Made by a program: the position numbers and the translations under genes
Part shown: in pieces, positions 8,412-16,174 of the stretch
Position numbering within the stretch: the first letter of the stretch is position 1
How the letters are laid out: the number at the start of each line of letters is the position of its first letter
Notes under the pieces: model-generated
What the model was told of the DNA's origin: nothing
Seen by the model: only the letters and a program-made list of their open reading frames with translations
Database searches by the model: none
Source of the DNA: Actinoplanes campanulatus
GTDB lineage: Bacteria; Actinomycetota; Actinomycetes; Mycobacteriales; Micromonosporaceae
Reading direction: 5' to 3'
NCBI RefSeq assembly: GCF_014647795.1
Contig: NZ_BMPW01000002.1
Coordinates: 310,001 to 374,000, forward strand
DNA: 64,000 nucleotides

Positions 8412-10597
8412 TTGGCCGCGGCCACCAGCTTCTCCAGATCGCCGGCGCTCAGCGGGCTGCCCGGGAACGCCGCCAGCCGCGCCAGCGGCAGGCTGGCCAG
8501 CATCATCAGCATCTCCGGGTTGGCGGTCATCGCCGACATCGGGCCGTCGCCCGCCGCCTCCGCGAACGCCGCGCCCAGCACCTCGGCCCCGCGCGGGTCG
8601 GCGAACCACTCGCCGACACTGGACTCGGTGGTCAGCGGCATCCGGTCCGGGTCGCCGGCCACGTGCACGGTCACCGACGCCCGCACGTCCCGGGACGAGG
8701 CGCCCACCTCGATCAGGTACTCGCCGCCCTCGACGATCCACCGGCCCAGCCGGATGTCCCAGTAGGCCAGGTCGTCGCGGTCGACGGTCAGGACGACGTC
8801 GGCGGTGTCCCCGGCCGCGACCGGCACGCTGGCGAACGCCTTCAGCTCCCGCGGCGCCCGCCGCACCCGGGAACCGGGCAGGCTCACGTACACCTGCACC
8901 ACCTCGCGCCCGTCGCGCACGCCGGTGTTGGTCACCGGGACGCGGACCTCGACGCCGGTCGCCGTCGCGGTGGCGCGCGCCGCGCCGTAGCCGAAGGTGG
9001 TGTACGACAGCCCGAACCCGAACGGGTAGGCCACCTCCTGCCCGCGCGCGTCGAAGCCCCGGTACCCGACGTGCAGGCCCTCGCCGTACCGGACGTGGCC
9101 GTGCTCGCCCGGGAAGTCCAGGTAGGACGGGTGGTCGGCGAGCTTCACCGGGATCGTCTCGGCGAGCCGGCCGGACGGGTTGACCCGCCCGAACAGCACG
9201 TCGGCGATGGCGCTGCCGCCGGCCTGACCGAGCAGCCAGCCCTCGACCAGGGCGGGCACCTTCCCGTCCCACGGCCGGGTGGCGAGGACCGCGCCGTTGG
9301 AGAGCACCACGACGGTCCGCGGGTTGGCCGCCGCCACCCGCTCGATCAGCGTCACCTGCGTGTCCGGCAGGTCGATCGAGGTGCGGTCGGCGCCCTCGGT
9401 CTCGTGGACGCTGCCGACGAAGACGATCGCCACGTCGGCGGCCTTCGCGACCGCCACGGCCTCGGCCAGCAGGCCCTCGTCCGCGTCGCCCTGCACGGTG
9501 TAGCCGGCCGCGAACCGCACCTCGCCACCGGCCGCCGCGGTGATCTCGGTGAGCGCGTCGTCGAGCCGGGTCGGCGTGATCTGCGAGCTGCCGCCGCCCT
9601 GGTAGCGCGGGCTGCGCGCGAACTCGCCGATCACCGCGAGGGTTGACGAAGAGCCGAGCGGCAGCAGACCGCCGTCGTTCTTCAGCAGGACGATCGCCCG
9701 TCCGGCGATCTCCCGGGCCAGCGCGTGGTGCGCTTCGGCGTCATAGCCGCCGGCCGGTCGCCTCCCGGCCTTCAGGACCATTTCCCGTACGCGCTCCGCG
9801 CTCTGCCGCAGAAGGTCCGGGTCGAGGTCGCCGGACTCGACGGCCGCGACCAGGGCGGCGTCGCCGTCCGCGTCCGGCCCGGGCATGGTCAGGTCGAGCC
9901 CGGCCGCGACCGCCCGCACCCGGTCCACCACGGCGCCCCAGTCCGACACGACCAGGCCCTCGAAGCCCCACTCGCCGCGCAGCACCTCGGTGAGCAGCCA
10001 GTGGTGCTCGCTCGCGTACACCCCGTTGATCCGGTTGTAGGCGCACATCACGGTCCACGGCTGGGCCCGGGTGACCACCCGCTGGAAGGCCCGCAGGTAC
10101 ATCTCCCGCAGCGTGCGGTCGTCGACGTCGGCGCTGATCCGCATCCGCTCGGTCTCCTGGCTGTTCACCGCGAAGTGCTTCAGCGACGCGCCGACGCCCC
10201 GGCTCTGGAGGCCGCGCACCCACTCGGTGGCCAGCACCCCGGTCAGGATCGGGTCCTCGGAGAAGTACTCGAAGTTGCGGCCGCCCAGCGGGGTGCGCTT
10301 GAGGTTGACGCCCGGCCCGAGCAGCACCGCCACGTCCTGCGCCCGGCACTCGTCGCCGAGCGCCTCGCCCATCCGGCGCAGCAGCTCCGGATCCCAGGTG
10401 GAGGCGCTGGCCACGGCCGGCGGGAAGCAGGTGGCGGGCACCCCGGCCAGCAGGTCACCACCGGTCGCCTGCATGCGCACCCCGTGCGGGCCATCGGTGA
10501 CGGTCACCGCGGGGATGCCCGCCGACTCGACCGGCGAGGTGTGCCAGAAGTCGCCGCCGCTGGTGATCGCCGCCTGTTCCGAGGTGCTGAGGTCCAT
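8405..10597 (-). CDS. GH3 family beta-glucosidase
   Basis: A 730-residue cytoplasmic (no signal peptide) GH3 glycosidase predicted to release glucose or a related sugar from beta-linked oligosaccharides. The N-terminal TIM-barrel carries the substrate loop KHFAVNSQETER and nucleophile Asp219 in VVSDWG. It is followed by the alpha/beta sandwich domain (RAIVLLKNDGGLLPL, GGGSSQITP) and a C-terminal fibronectin III-like domain (TNTGVRDGREVVQVYV). It is divergent from a TetR gene, with a palindrome in the 98-bp gap. This suggests local repression relieved by a sugar or aglycone. Confidence 0.92.
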   Translation of the reverse strand: MDLSTSEQAAITSGGDFWHTSPVESAGIPAVTVTDGPHGVRMQATGGDLLAGVPATCFPPAVASASTWDPELLRRMGEALGDECRAQDVAVLLGPGVNLKRTPLGGRNFEYFSEDPILTGVLATEWVRGLQSRGVGASLKHFAVNSQETERMRISADVDDRTLREMYLRAFQRVVTRAQPWTVMCAYNRINGVYASEHHWLLTEVLRGEWGFEGLVVSDWGAVVDRVRAVAAGLDLTMPGPDADGDAALVAAVESGDLDPDLLRQSAERVREMVLKAGRRPAGGYDAEAHHALAREIAGRAIVLLKNDGGLLPLGSSSTLAVIGEFARSPRYQGGGSSQITPTRLDDALTEITAAAGGEVRFAAGYTVQGDADEGLLAEAVAVAKAADVAIVFVGSVHETEGADRTSIDLPDTQVTLIERVAAANPRTVVVLSNGAVLATRPWDGKVPALVEGWLLGQAGGSAIADVLFGRVNPSGRLAETIPVKLADHPSYLDFPGEHGHVRYGEGLHVGYRGFDARGQEVAYPFGFGLSYTTFGYGAARATATATGVEVRVPVTNTGVRDGREVVQVYVSLPGSRVRRAPRELKAFASVPVAAGDTADVVLTVDRDDLAYWDIRLGRWIVEGGEYLIEVGASSRDVRASVTVHVAGDPDRMPLTTESSVGEWFADPRGAEVLGAAFAEAAGDGPMSAMTANPEMLMMLASLPLARLAAFPGSPLSAGDLEKLVAAANY

Positions 10598-10616
10598 CGC
10601 AGCCCGCCTTACTGAG

Positions 10617-10629
10617 TACCTACTAGGTA
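10617..10629. promoter_or_regulatory. Candidate TetR operator between the GH3 and tetR genes
   Basis: TACCTA-C-TAGGTA is a perfect 6-bp inverted repeat with a single central base. It sits 20 bp before the GH3 start codon in the divergent gap, the expected place for an operator controlling both genes. Confidence 0.5.
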
Positions 10630-10695
10630 TTAACTGACCCGTAACATAGCCAGGTCAGAGGCGGTCCGGCAAGAGGTTGCTGATAGGAAAGAGCA

Positions 10696-11310
10696 GTGCA
10701 GACCTCCCCAGAGTTCCGGCGCGACCGCGCCCGGTTACCGGCCGCCGAGCGGCGCCGGCAGATCCTCGAGATGACCACGAGGCTGATAGCCGAGCGCGGC
10801 TTCTGGGGGCTGTCCATGCAGGACGTGGCCGACGGCTGCGGCCTCACCGTGCCCGGCATGCTGCACCACGTCGGGTCCAAGGACAGCCTGCTCGTGGCCG
10901 TCCTGGAATACCGCGACGAGGAGGACGCCCGCTCCCTCGCCGGGAAGCTCGGCCTGCCCGTGCACCAGCTCTGGGCCGAGGAACCGCGCCGCGTCACACT
11001 GCCCGAGGTCTGCTCGGCGCTGGTCCGCCGCAACGCCGAACAGCCCGAGATCGTCCGGCTCTTCGCGGTGCTGGAGGCCGAGTCGCTGGCCCCCGGCCAC
11101 CCGGCGCACGGCTACTTCAAGGCCCGGCAACGGCGCACACTGGATCAGTTCGCCGCCCTGGCCGAGGGCGACGTGCCCGCCCCGCGCGAGCTGGCCATCC
11201 AGGTGGTCGCCCTGATGGACGGCCTCCAGATCCAGTGGCTGCGCGAGCCGGAGACGATCGACCTGGTCACCGCGTGGGACGCGGCGGCGGCCCGCCTGTT
11301 CAGGCCTTAG
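10696..11310 (+). CDS. TetR/AcrR family regulator next to the beta-glucosidase
   Basis: A 204-residue repressor-type protein. The N-terminal helix-turn-helix spans about residues 18-65 (RRQILEMTTRLIAERGFWGLSM...VADGCGLTVPGMLHHVGSKDSLL), followed by a helical ligand domain. The GTG start follows GGAAAGAG. Its divergent position and the palindrome at 10617 imply control of the GH3 enzyme and of itself. Its stop overlaps the convergent NYN gene by 11 bp. Confidence 0.88.
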   Translation: MQTSPEFRRDRARLPAAERRRQILEMTTRLIAERGFWGLSMQDVADGCGLTVPGMLHHVGSKDSLLVAVLEYRDEEDARSLAGKLGLPVHQLWAEEPRRVTLPEVCSALVRRNAEQPEIVRLFAVLEAESLAPGHPAHGYFKARQRRTLDQFAALAEGDVPAPRELAIQVVALMDGLQIQWLREPETIDLVTAWDAAAARLFRP

Positions 11311-12544
11311 GGTCGGGCGCTCCGAGCCAGGAGCGGACCTCGGCGCACTCCTCCTCGGTCAGCGCGATAGCGGCCGCCTCGGCCCGGTTCAGCACGTTGT
11401 CCGCGAACGCCGTCGCGACCTCCTCGGCGTTCGGCGGCGGCGTCCGGTAGAGCGGGGCGCCGCCGAACGCGGTCCCCCGGGTGACGAACGCGATCGCCGA
11501 CCGGCTCACGTCGACGCCCTGCTCGGCCAGCGCGTCCCGGGCCCAGCGGGTCGCCTCGGTCAGGTTGAAATGGTGGCCGGCCGCGTAGTCGGCCAGCGCC
11601 TGGTAGACCGGCGGCCACATGTCCCGCGGCAGTCGCGGCAGGCCGAGCGGGGCGCTCAGCCGGACCACCGGCTCCGGCGCGGAACCCGCCCCGCCCGCGG
11701 TCTCCGGCGGCCCGTGCCGGCTGTCGTCCCACACGAAGTGGTTGGAGAACTTGGCGTGCGGCAGCCGCAGGCTCTCCAGCGCCCGGACGAACCCGCCGAA
11801 CCCGAACCAGTTCGACTCGTCCACCCCGGTGCCGAGCTGGCGGCGCAGGTCGTGGGCGAGCGAGGCCAGGTTGAGCGGGCCCGGCGCCGCCGTGAACCGC
11901 CAGGTGACCAGATCCCGGAACTGGTCGAAGGAGGCCGGCTGCTCGGGCTCGCCGGGCGCCGTCACCACCACCGGCTGCTCCTCGCTCTCCACCGGCTCGC
12001 CCTGCACCAGCTCCAGCAGCTCCTGGCTGGTGATCAGCCGGTCGGCCACCGAGGTGAAGGCGAGCGCGGCGTCGGCCGGGGAGACGATCGTGGTCCGCCG
12101 GTCGGCCCGCCGCAGCCGCACCAGCAGCGGTGTCATGTCCGAGTCGCCGGACGCGATCACGAACTCGTCGTGCTGCACCGGATCGCCGAGCGCGTCCACC
12201 GCGTCGACCACCATCCGGATGTCGGCCGCGTTCTTCGTGTGGGTCAGCCGCGGGCAGTCGATCACCTCGAAGCCGGCGTTCACGAAGTACGGCCGGAAGC
12301 GCGAGTAGTAGAGCCGCTGCATTCCGGCGGCCGGATCGGGATGCGGCACCCAGCCGCCCGGATTCATGTAGCACCGCAGGATGAGCCAGCGGCGTGGACC
12401 GTCCACGGTCAACGACGTGGTCAACCGGGACAGCCAGGCGCCCGGCTCCTCGGCGAACTGGATGGCGACATCCGGGTCCTGCCTGATGAGGGCGCTGAAC
12501 ACGTTGTCGAAGTCCAGATACAGTGCAGCGCGTACGCGAGCCAT
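11300..12544 (-). CDS. NYN-domain (PIN-like) protein with C-terminal winged-helix-type region
   Basis: 414 residues. The N-terminal NYN fold has the acidic residues expected of a PIN-like RNase (Asp11 and Asp13 in LYLDFDNVF, HTKNAADIRMVVDA, and the Ser-Gly-Asp-Ser-Asp motif in ASGDSDMTPLL). Two downstream segments (about 220-290 and 330-400) look like LOTUS/OST-HTH-type winged helices that often follow NYN domains and bind RNA. Role inferred: RNA cleavage or decay. The ATG at 12544 is clear. Confidence 0.8.
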   Translation of the reverse strand: MARVRAALYLDFDNVFSALIRQDPDVAIQFAEEPGAWLSRLTTSLTVDGPRRWLILRCYMNPGGWVPHPDPAAGMQRLYYSRFRPYFVNAGFEVIDCPRLTHTKNAADIRMVVDAVDALGDPVQHDEFVIASGDSDMTPLLVRLRRADRRTTIVSPADAALAFTSVADRLITSQELLELVQGEPVESEEQPVVVTAPGEPEQPASFDQFRDLVTWRFTAAPGPLNLASLAHDLRRQLGTGVDESNWFGFGGFVRALESLRLPHAKFSNHFVWDDSRHGPPETAGGAGSAPEPVVRLSAPLGLPRLPRDMWPPVYQALADYAAGHHFNLTEATRWARDALAEQGVDVSRSAIAFVTRGTAFGGAPLYRTPPPNAEEVATAFADNVLNRAEAAAIALTEEECAEVRSWLGAPDPKA

Positions 12545-12639
12545 GACCGAAACCTACCCCGCGTCGCACAACACGGGCGGCGGGGCCGCCCCGGAAGACG
12601 GTTGACTCCGGTCGAAGCCCTGACGATCGGAGCAGACCG

Positions 12640-13167
12640 TTGCAGCTCGCCCAGGTCCTCGACGTGATCGAGGCGCTGTTCCGGGCCGCCGCCCACCCGG
12701 AGATCGAGGCGGTGGAACGCTTCGGCGCGGGCACCGCACCCGGCGGCCCGTCCCCGGCCGGCGTCCGCATCCGGTACGGCGACGGCGCGCTCGCGTACCT
12801 CTGGGGTGCGATCTGGCCGCAGGAGACCGATCTGCCGGTGCCGGACGTGCTGCCGCCACCCGCGGGCCGCCGGCCGGACCGGGTGGCGGTGCTCGCCGTG
12901 ATGCTGCTCGACGCCGCCCGCCCGGCCGCCTTCCGCTCCTGGCAGCTCGTCGCGCTGGCCGACCTCGGCCCCGGTGGGGAACGCGGGAAGGCGCCGCGCG
13001 GCGTGCGGATCGTCTGCGCCGACGGCACCTCGCTGCTGCTGCGGGCCACCGCGGCCGGCGGCCCGGACCGGGCACCCTCGCAGGAGCCCTATCCGGACTA
13101 CCGGATCCCCTCCGGCTTCAGCGCGGCCTTCAGCGCGGCCCTCAGCGGTGGCCTCAGCACAGGCTGA
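12640..13167 (+). CDS. Hypothetical protein, 175 aa
   Basis: No family is recognised. The N-terminal half (VLDVIEALFRAAAHPEIEAVERFG) and the repeated pattern AGVRIRYGDGALAYLWGA / RGVRIVCADGTSLLLRAT suggest a duplicated beta-strand unit. The TTG start follows GGAGCAGACC. The C-terminal ~15 residues (FSAAFSAALSGGLSTG) are low-complexity, encoded by short direct repeats (ttcagcgcggcc). They overlap the end of the broken metallopeptidase gene on the other strand. Confidence 0.6.
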   Translation: MQLAQVLDVIEALFRAAAHPEIEAVERFGAGTAPGGPSPAGVRIRYGDGALAYLWGAIWPQETDLPVPDVLPPPAGRRPDRVAVLAVMLLDAARPAAFRSWQLVALADLGPGGERGKAPRGVRIVCADGTSLLLRATAAGGPDRAPSQEPYPDYRIPSGFSAAFSAALSGGLSTG

Positions 13168-13759
13168 AGACCTCGCGGTGAACGGCAGGCGGGCGCCGCG
13201 CGGCATGAGGTACGCGTGCGGCCGCCGGATCCGCAGCACGTCGCACTGTGGTACGCGAACCCGGTCAGCAGCGCGCGGCGGCAGTACTCGTCCAGGTCCA
13301 CGCCACCGGCCCGGCGGCCGGCCCACGGCAGCGGCTCGCCCAGCATGTCCCCGGCCCCCTGCCCGCGCAGCGTCCCGTCCGGCATCACCCCGACCCCCAT
13401 CTCGACGAGCCAGCCGTTGATCACGAAGTCACAGGCCACGTTCCACAGGTACGGGTCCCGGCCGCCCACCCGGTCGGCGTGCCGCAACGCGACGTGCAGC
13501 AGCTCGTGCGCCAGCACGAAGCGCCACTCCTCCTCGCTCAGCGACCGCCGCGGGTTCACGTAGATCTCGCCCGCCTCGGCCGAGACCGCCGCGATCGCGA
13601 TGCCCTGGCTCTGCGCCAGCACGCCGTCGGCCACCAGCGTGAACCCGGCCGCCACCCACCGAGCAGCGGGTATGACCCGATGAACCAGCCCATCGCCCGC
13701 TCCGCCGCGCCCCGGTAGCGGGCCTCGCCGGTGATCGACTCACGGCCGCCGCCGGCCAC
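13098..13759 (-). pseudogene. Broken DUF2201-type putative metallopeptidase
   Basis: The N-terminus (from ATG 13759: ARYRGAAERAMGWFIGSYPLLGG) and the continuation (VAAGFTLVADGVLAQSQGIA...) lie in different frames. One base appears lost, or two gained, near 13655. The second frame keeps the zinc-site motif AHELLHVALRH and DPYLWNVACDFVINGWL, typical of the N-terminal domain of DUF2201 proteins that normally continue into a VWA domain of total length over 400 residues. After AYH (about 13248) similarity stops and the frame drifts to a stop at 13098. The gene is therefore both frameshifted and truncated. Re-initiation at the GTG at 13655 could still give a 185-residue product. Confidence 0.7.
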
Positions 13760-13762
13760 CTC

Positions 13763-15895
13763 TTACGAGCCGCTCATCGAGGCCCCGACGCCGTTGCCGG
13801 TGCTCAGATAGTCGGTGCCGGGCAGCTTGGCGGCCGCCGTCCGGGCGCCCTCGGCGACCGCCGGATCCACCGAGCGGAACGTCGCCTCGGAGAAACCGGA
13901 CACCTGCCAGCTGTTGCCGGTCGGCTTGGCGGTGCCCGACAGCCCCTGCTCACCCCGGTCGTTGCCGATCGCCGCGTTGTTGCGCAGCACGGCCGGGGCG
14001 GTGGTCATCGCGAAACCCAGCCCGGTGTTCCGGAACGCCGTGTTGTTGCCCAGCTCGATCGCCCCGGTGTTGCCCTCGTCGACGAAGCCGTGGCCGTCGT
14101 TGCCCCAGGCGGCGTTGTGCCGGACCTGGTGCGCCGCGCTCACCGCCGGGGTGCCGCCACCCACCGCGAAACCGTTCGCCCCGTTGGCGTACGACCAGTT
14201 GTACTGCACCGAGACCCGGCTGTCGAAGGCCCCCAGGTTGATCCCGTCGCCGCCGTTGCGGAACGACCGGTTGCCGCGCAGCCGGTTGCCGTCGCCGTCG
14301 CCGAACTGCACCGCCAGCCCGGAGCCCCGGTTCGCGTAGAAGTCGCTGTCCAGCACCTGGTTGGCGGCCGTCTTGGGGTCCCGCAGCATGATCCCGGTGC
14401 CGGCGTTGTCGTGCACCGACAGGCGCAGGTAGACGTTGTTCGTACAGGACAGGCAGGTGTAGGCGGCGTCCGGCGCGCCGGTGATCTCCAGGTCCCGCAT
14501 CGTCCAGTACGACGACTGCTGAGTGATCGCCCACTTGTCGGCCGGGATCGCCGAGGCGTCGATGACGGCCCGCTCGCCGCCGTACCCGCTGATCGTCACC
14601 CGCTTCTCCGCGGTGCCGCTCGTGCTGATCGTTATCGGACTCGTCGGGCGATGGGTGCCGCCCCGCAACGCGATCGTCTGACCCGGCTTCACCGCCGCCA
14701 CGGCCTTCGCGATCGAGGCGTACGGGCGGGCCAGGCTGCCGTCGCCGTCGTCCGAGCCGCCCGGCGCCACGTAGATGTCCGCCTTCGGCACGCCCAGCCC
14801 AGCGACCGGCCGCACGGTGGCGCCGGCCCTGGCCGACGGCGCTGTCGAGTTCGCCGGGGCGGCGGGCCGCGACGCCCCGGCCGTCCCCGGGGCCGGGGTG
14901 ATCGTCAGCGCCGGACCGAGGGCCGCGGGCTTCTCCGGCTCGTAGACCACGGCGTAGGTCAGGCCGCCCCCGACCGCGACGGTGGCCGCCACCGCGGCCG
15001 CCGCCAGGCTCTTGTGCGAGGCCAGCGACTGCACGTGGGCGACCAGCGAGACACCGGACAGCGCGGCCGGCGCGACCGCCGCACCGCTCGTCGCCGCGGC
15101 CTGGATCCCGGCCCACAGCGCGACCGGCACGGGCAGCGCCGCGATGCCCAGCAGCAGCCGCTCCGGCGAGACCATCCCGCTCTGGTAAACCCTGCACTTC
15201 GGGCAGTTCCGTACGTGCCGGGCCAGGCGCTTGCGCCACACCGAGCCGGCGTTGCCGTCCCAGAACCGGATCGTCTGCTGCAACTCCGGGCAGATCGGCT
15301 TGGCGCGCAGCGCGCGGACCACCCCGCGGGAGAGGTCGAGCTGCGCCTTCATCCGCTGCACCTTGACCGCGGCGTGCTTCGGGTTCAGCTCCAGGGCGGC
15401 GGCCAGCTCGGCCCGGGTCAGGTCGCCGCGGGCCTCCTGCCACCACAGCCCGAGCAGCTCCCGGTCACGGTCCTCCAGCCAGCGGGTCGCCTCGGCCAGT
15501 TCCCGCCGCTGCTCGGCCACCACCAGCTCGGCGGTGGTGCGCTCGGCGAAGTCGCCGACCGGGTCCGGCACGTCCACCGGCTCCGGGTGGCGGCGCATCA
15601 GGGTCATCTTGCGGGAGCGCAGATGCATTTGGACCCGGCGGTATGCGATCGCCACCAGCCATGATCTGAACCGGTCGGGATCGCGGAGGGAGCCGAGCCC
15701 GTTGATGGCCTGGAGCATGGTGTCCTGCACCAGATCGTCGACGTCCGGATGCCCGTTCAGCGCCCGGCCGATGATGTTGTAGATCAGCGAGAGGTGACCG
15801 GTGATCAGCTGGTCACGGGCGGCGGCACGGCCCCGCTGGGCATCACGGACCAGGGCCGCGATGTCCTGTGCCAACGCAGTATGACTCTCCGTCAC
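13763..15895 (-). CDS. ECF sigma factor fused to membrane and extracellular beta-helix domains
   Basis: 710 residues in one frame. Residues ~30-97 are sigma region 2 (DVDDLVQDTMLQAI, RSWLVAIAYRRVQMHLRSR) and ~130-190 are sigma region 4 (AELAAALELNPKHAAVKVQRMK). Residues ~200-245 resemble an anti-sigma zinc finger (HVRNCPKCRVYQSG), followed by two hydrophobic helices (~250-275 and ~295-318) and a Pro/Ala/Ser linker. From ~370 to 690 comes a right-handed parallel beta-helix of the pectate-lyase/PL9 type (IYVAPGGSDDGDGSLARPY, many N-rich rungs such as NNAAIGND). Sigma factor, anti-sigma-like domain and an external, probably carbohydrate-facing sensor would thus be one polypeptide. Release by proteolysis is inferred. 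The start is GTG at 15895. Confidence 0.85.
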   Translation of the reverse strand: MTESHTALAQDIAALVRDAQRGRAAARDQLITGHLSLIYNIIGRALNGHPDVDDLVQDTMLQAINGLGSLRDPDRFRSWLVAIAYRRVQMHLRSRKMTLMRRHPEPVDVPDPVGDFAERTTAELVVAEQRRELAEATRWLEDRDRELLGLWWQEARGDLTRAELAAALELNPKHAAVKVQRMKAQLDLSRGVVRALRAKPICPELQQTIRFWDGNAGSVWRKRLARHVRNCPKCRVYQSGMVSPERLLLGIAALPVPVALWAGIQAAATSGAAVAPAALSGVSLVAHVQSLASHKSLAAAAVAATVAVGGGLTYAVVYEPEKPAALGPALTITPAPGTAGASRPAAPANSTAPSARAGATVRPVAGLGVPKADIYVAPGGSDDGDGSLARPYASIAKAVAAVKPGQTIALRGGTHRPTSPITISTSGTAEKRVTISGYGGERAVIDASAIPADKWAITQQSSYWTMRDLEITGAPDAAYTCLSCTNNVYLRLSVHDNAGTGIMLRDPKTAANQVLDSDFYANRGSGLAVQFGDGDGNRLRGNRSFRNGGDGINLGAFDSRVSVQYNWSYANGANGFAVGGGTPAVSAAHQVRHNAAWGNDGHGFVDEGNTGAIELGNNTAFRNTGLGFAMTTAPAVLRNNAAIGNDRGEQGLSGTAKPTGNSWQVSGFSEATFRSVDPAVAEGARTAAAKLPGTDYLSTGNGVGASMSGS

Positions 15896-16174
15896 CGTCC
15901 CGCTTCCTTCGTCGAAGTGGCCCTCCGAAGACCTGCAAACATCGAAGCACGTGCCTGTCGTCGATCGGGTTCGTGCCCATTAGCTGCAACAATGTCCGTC
16001 TATTCGTAATCGAGCCGTATCGTGGCACAGCTTTTCGGAACCTGTAAAGCTCGGTCCCGCGAGTTATGGGATCGCTCCCACGTGGTGGCGTCTACTCTCC
16101 GCCACCTTCCCCGGGGCCTGGCTTTTTCGCCGGGGCCCGGCGGGAATGTCGTACCCGGCGCATAGTCTGCGTTC

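Noticed and set aside
12421-13326. Minus-strand frame with VLRIRRPHAYLMPRGARLPF near 13200
   Set aside because: The stretch looks protein-like but has no start, continues into shadow sequence and could be part of the broken DUF2201 locus. Not supportable as a gene.
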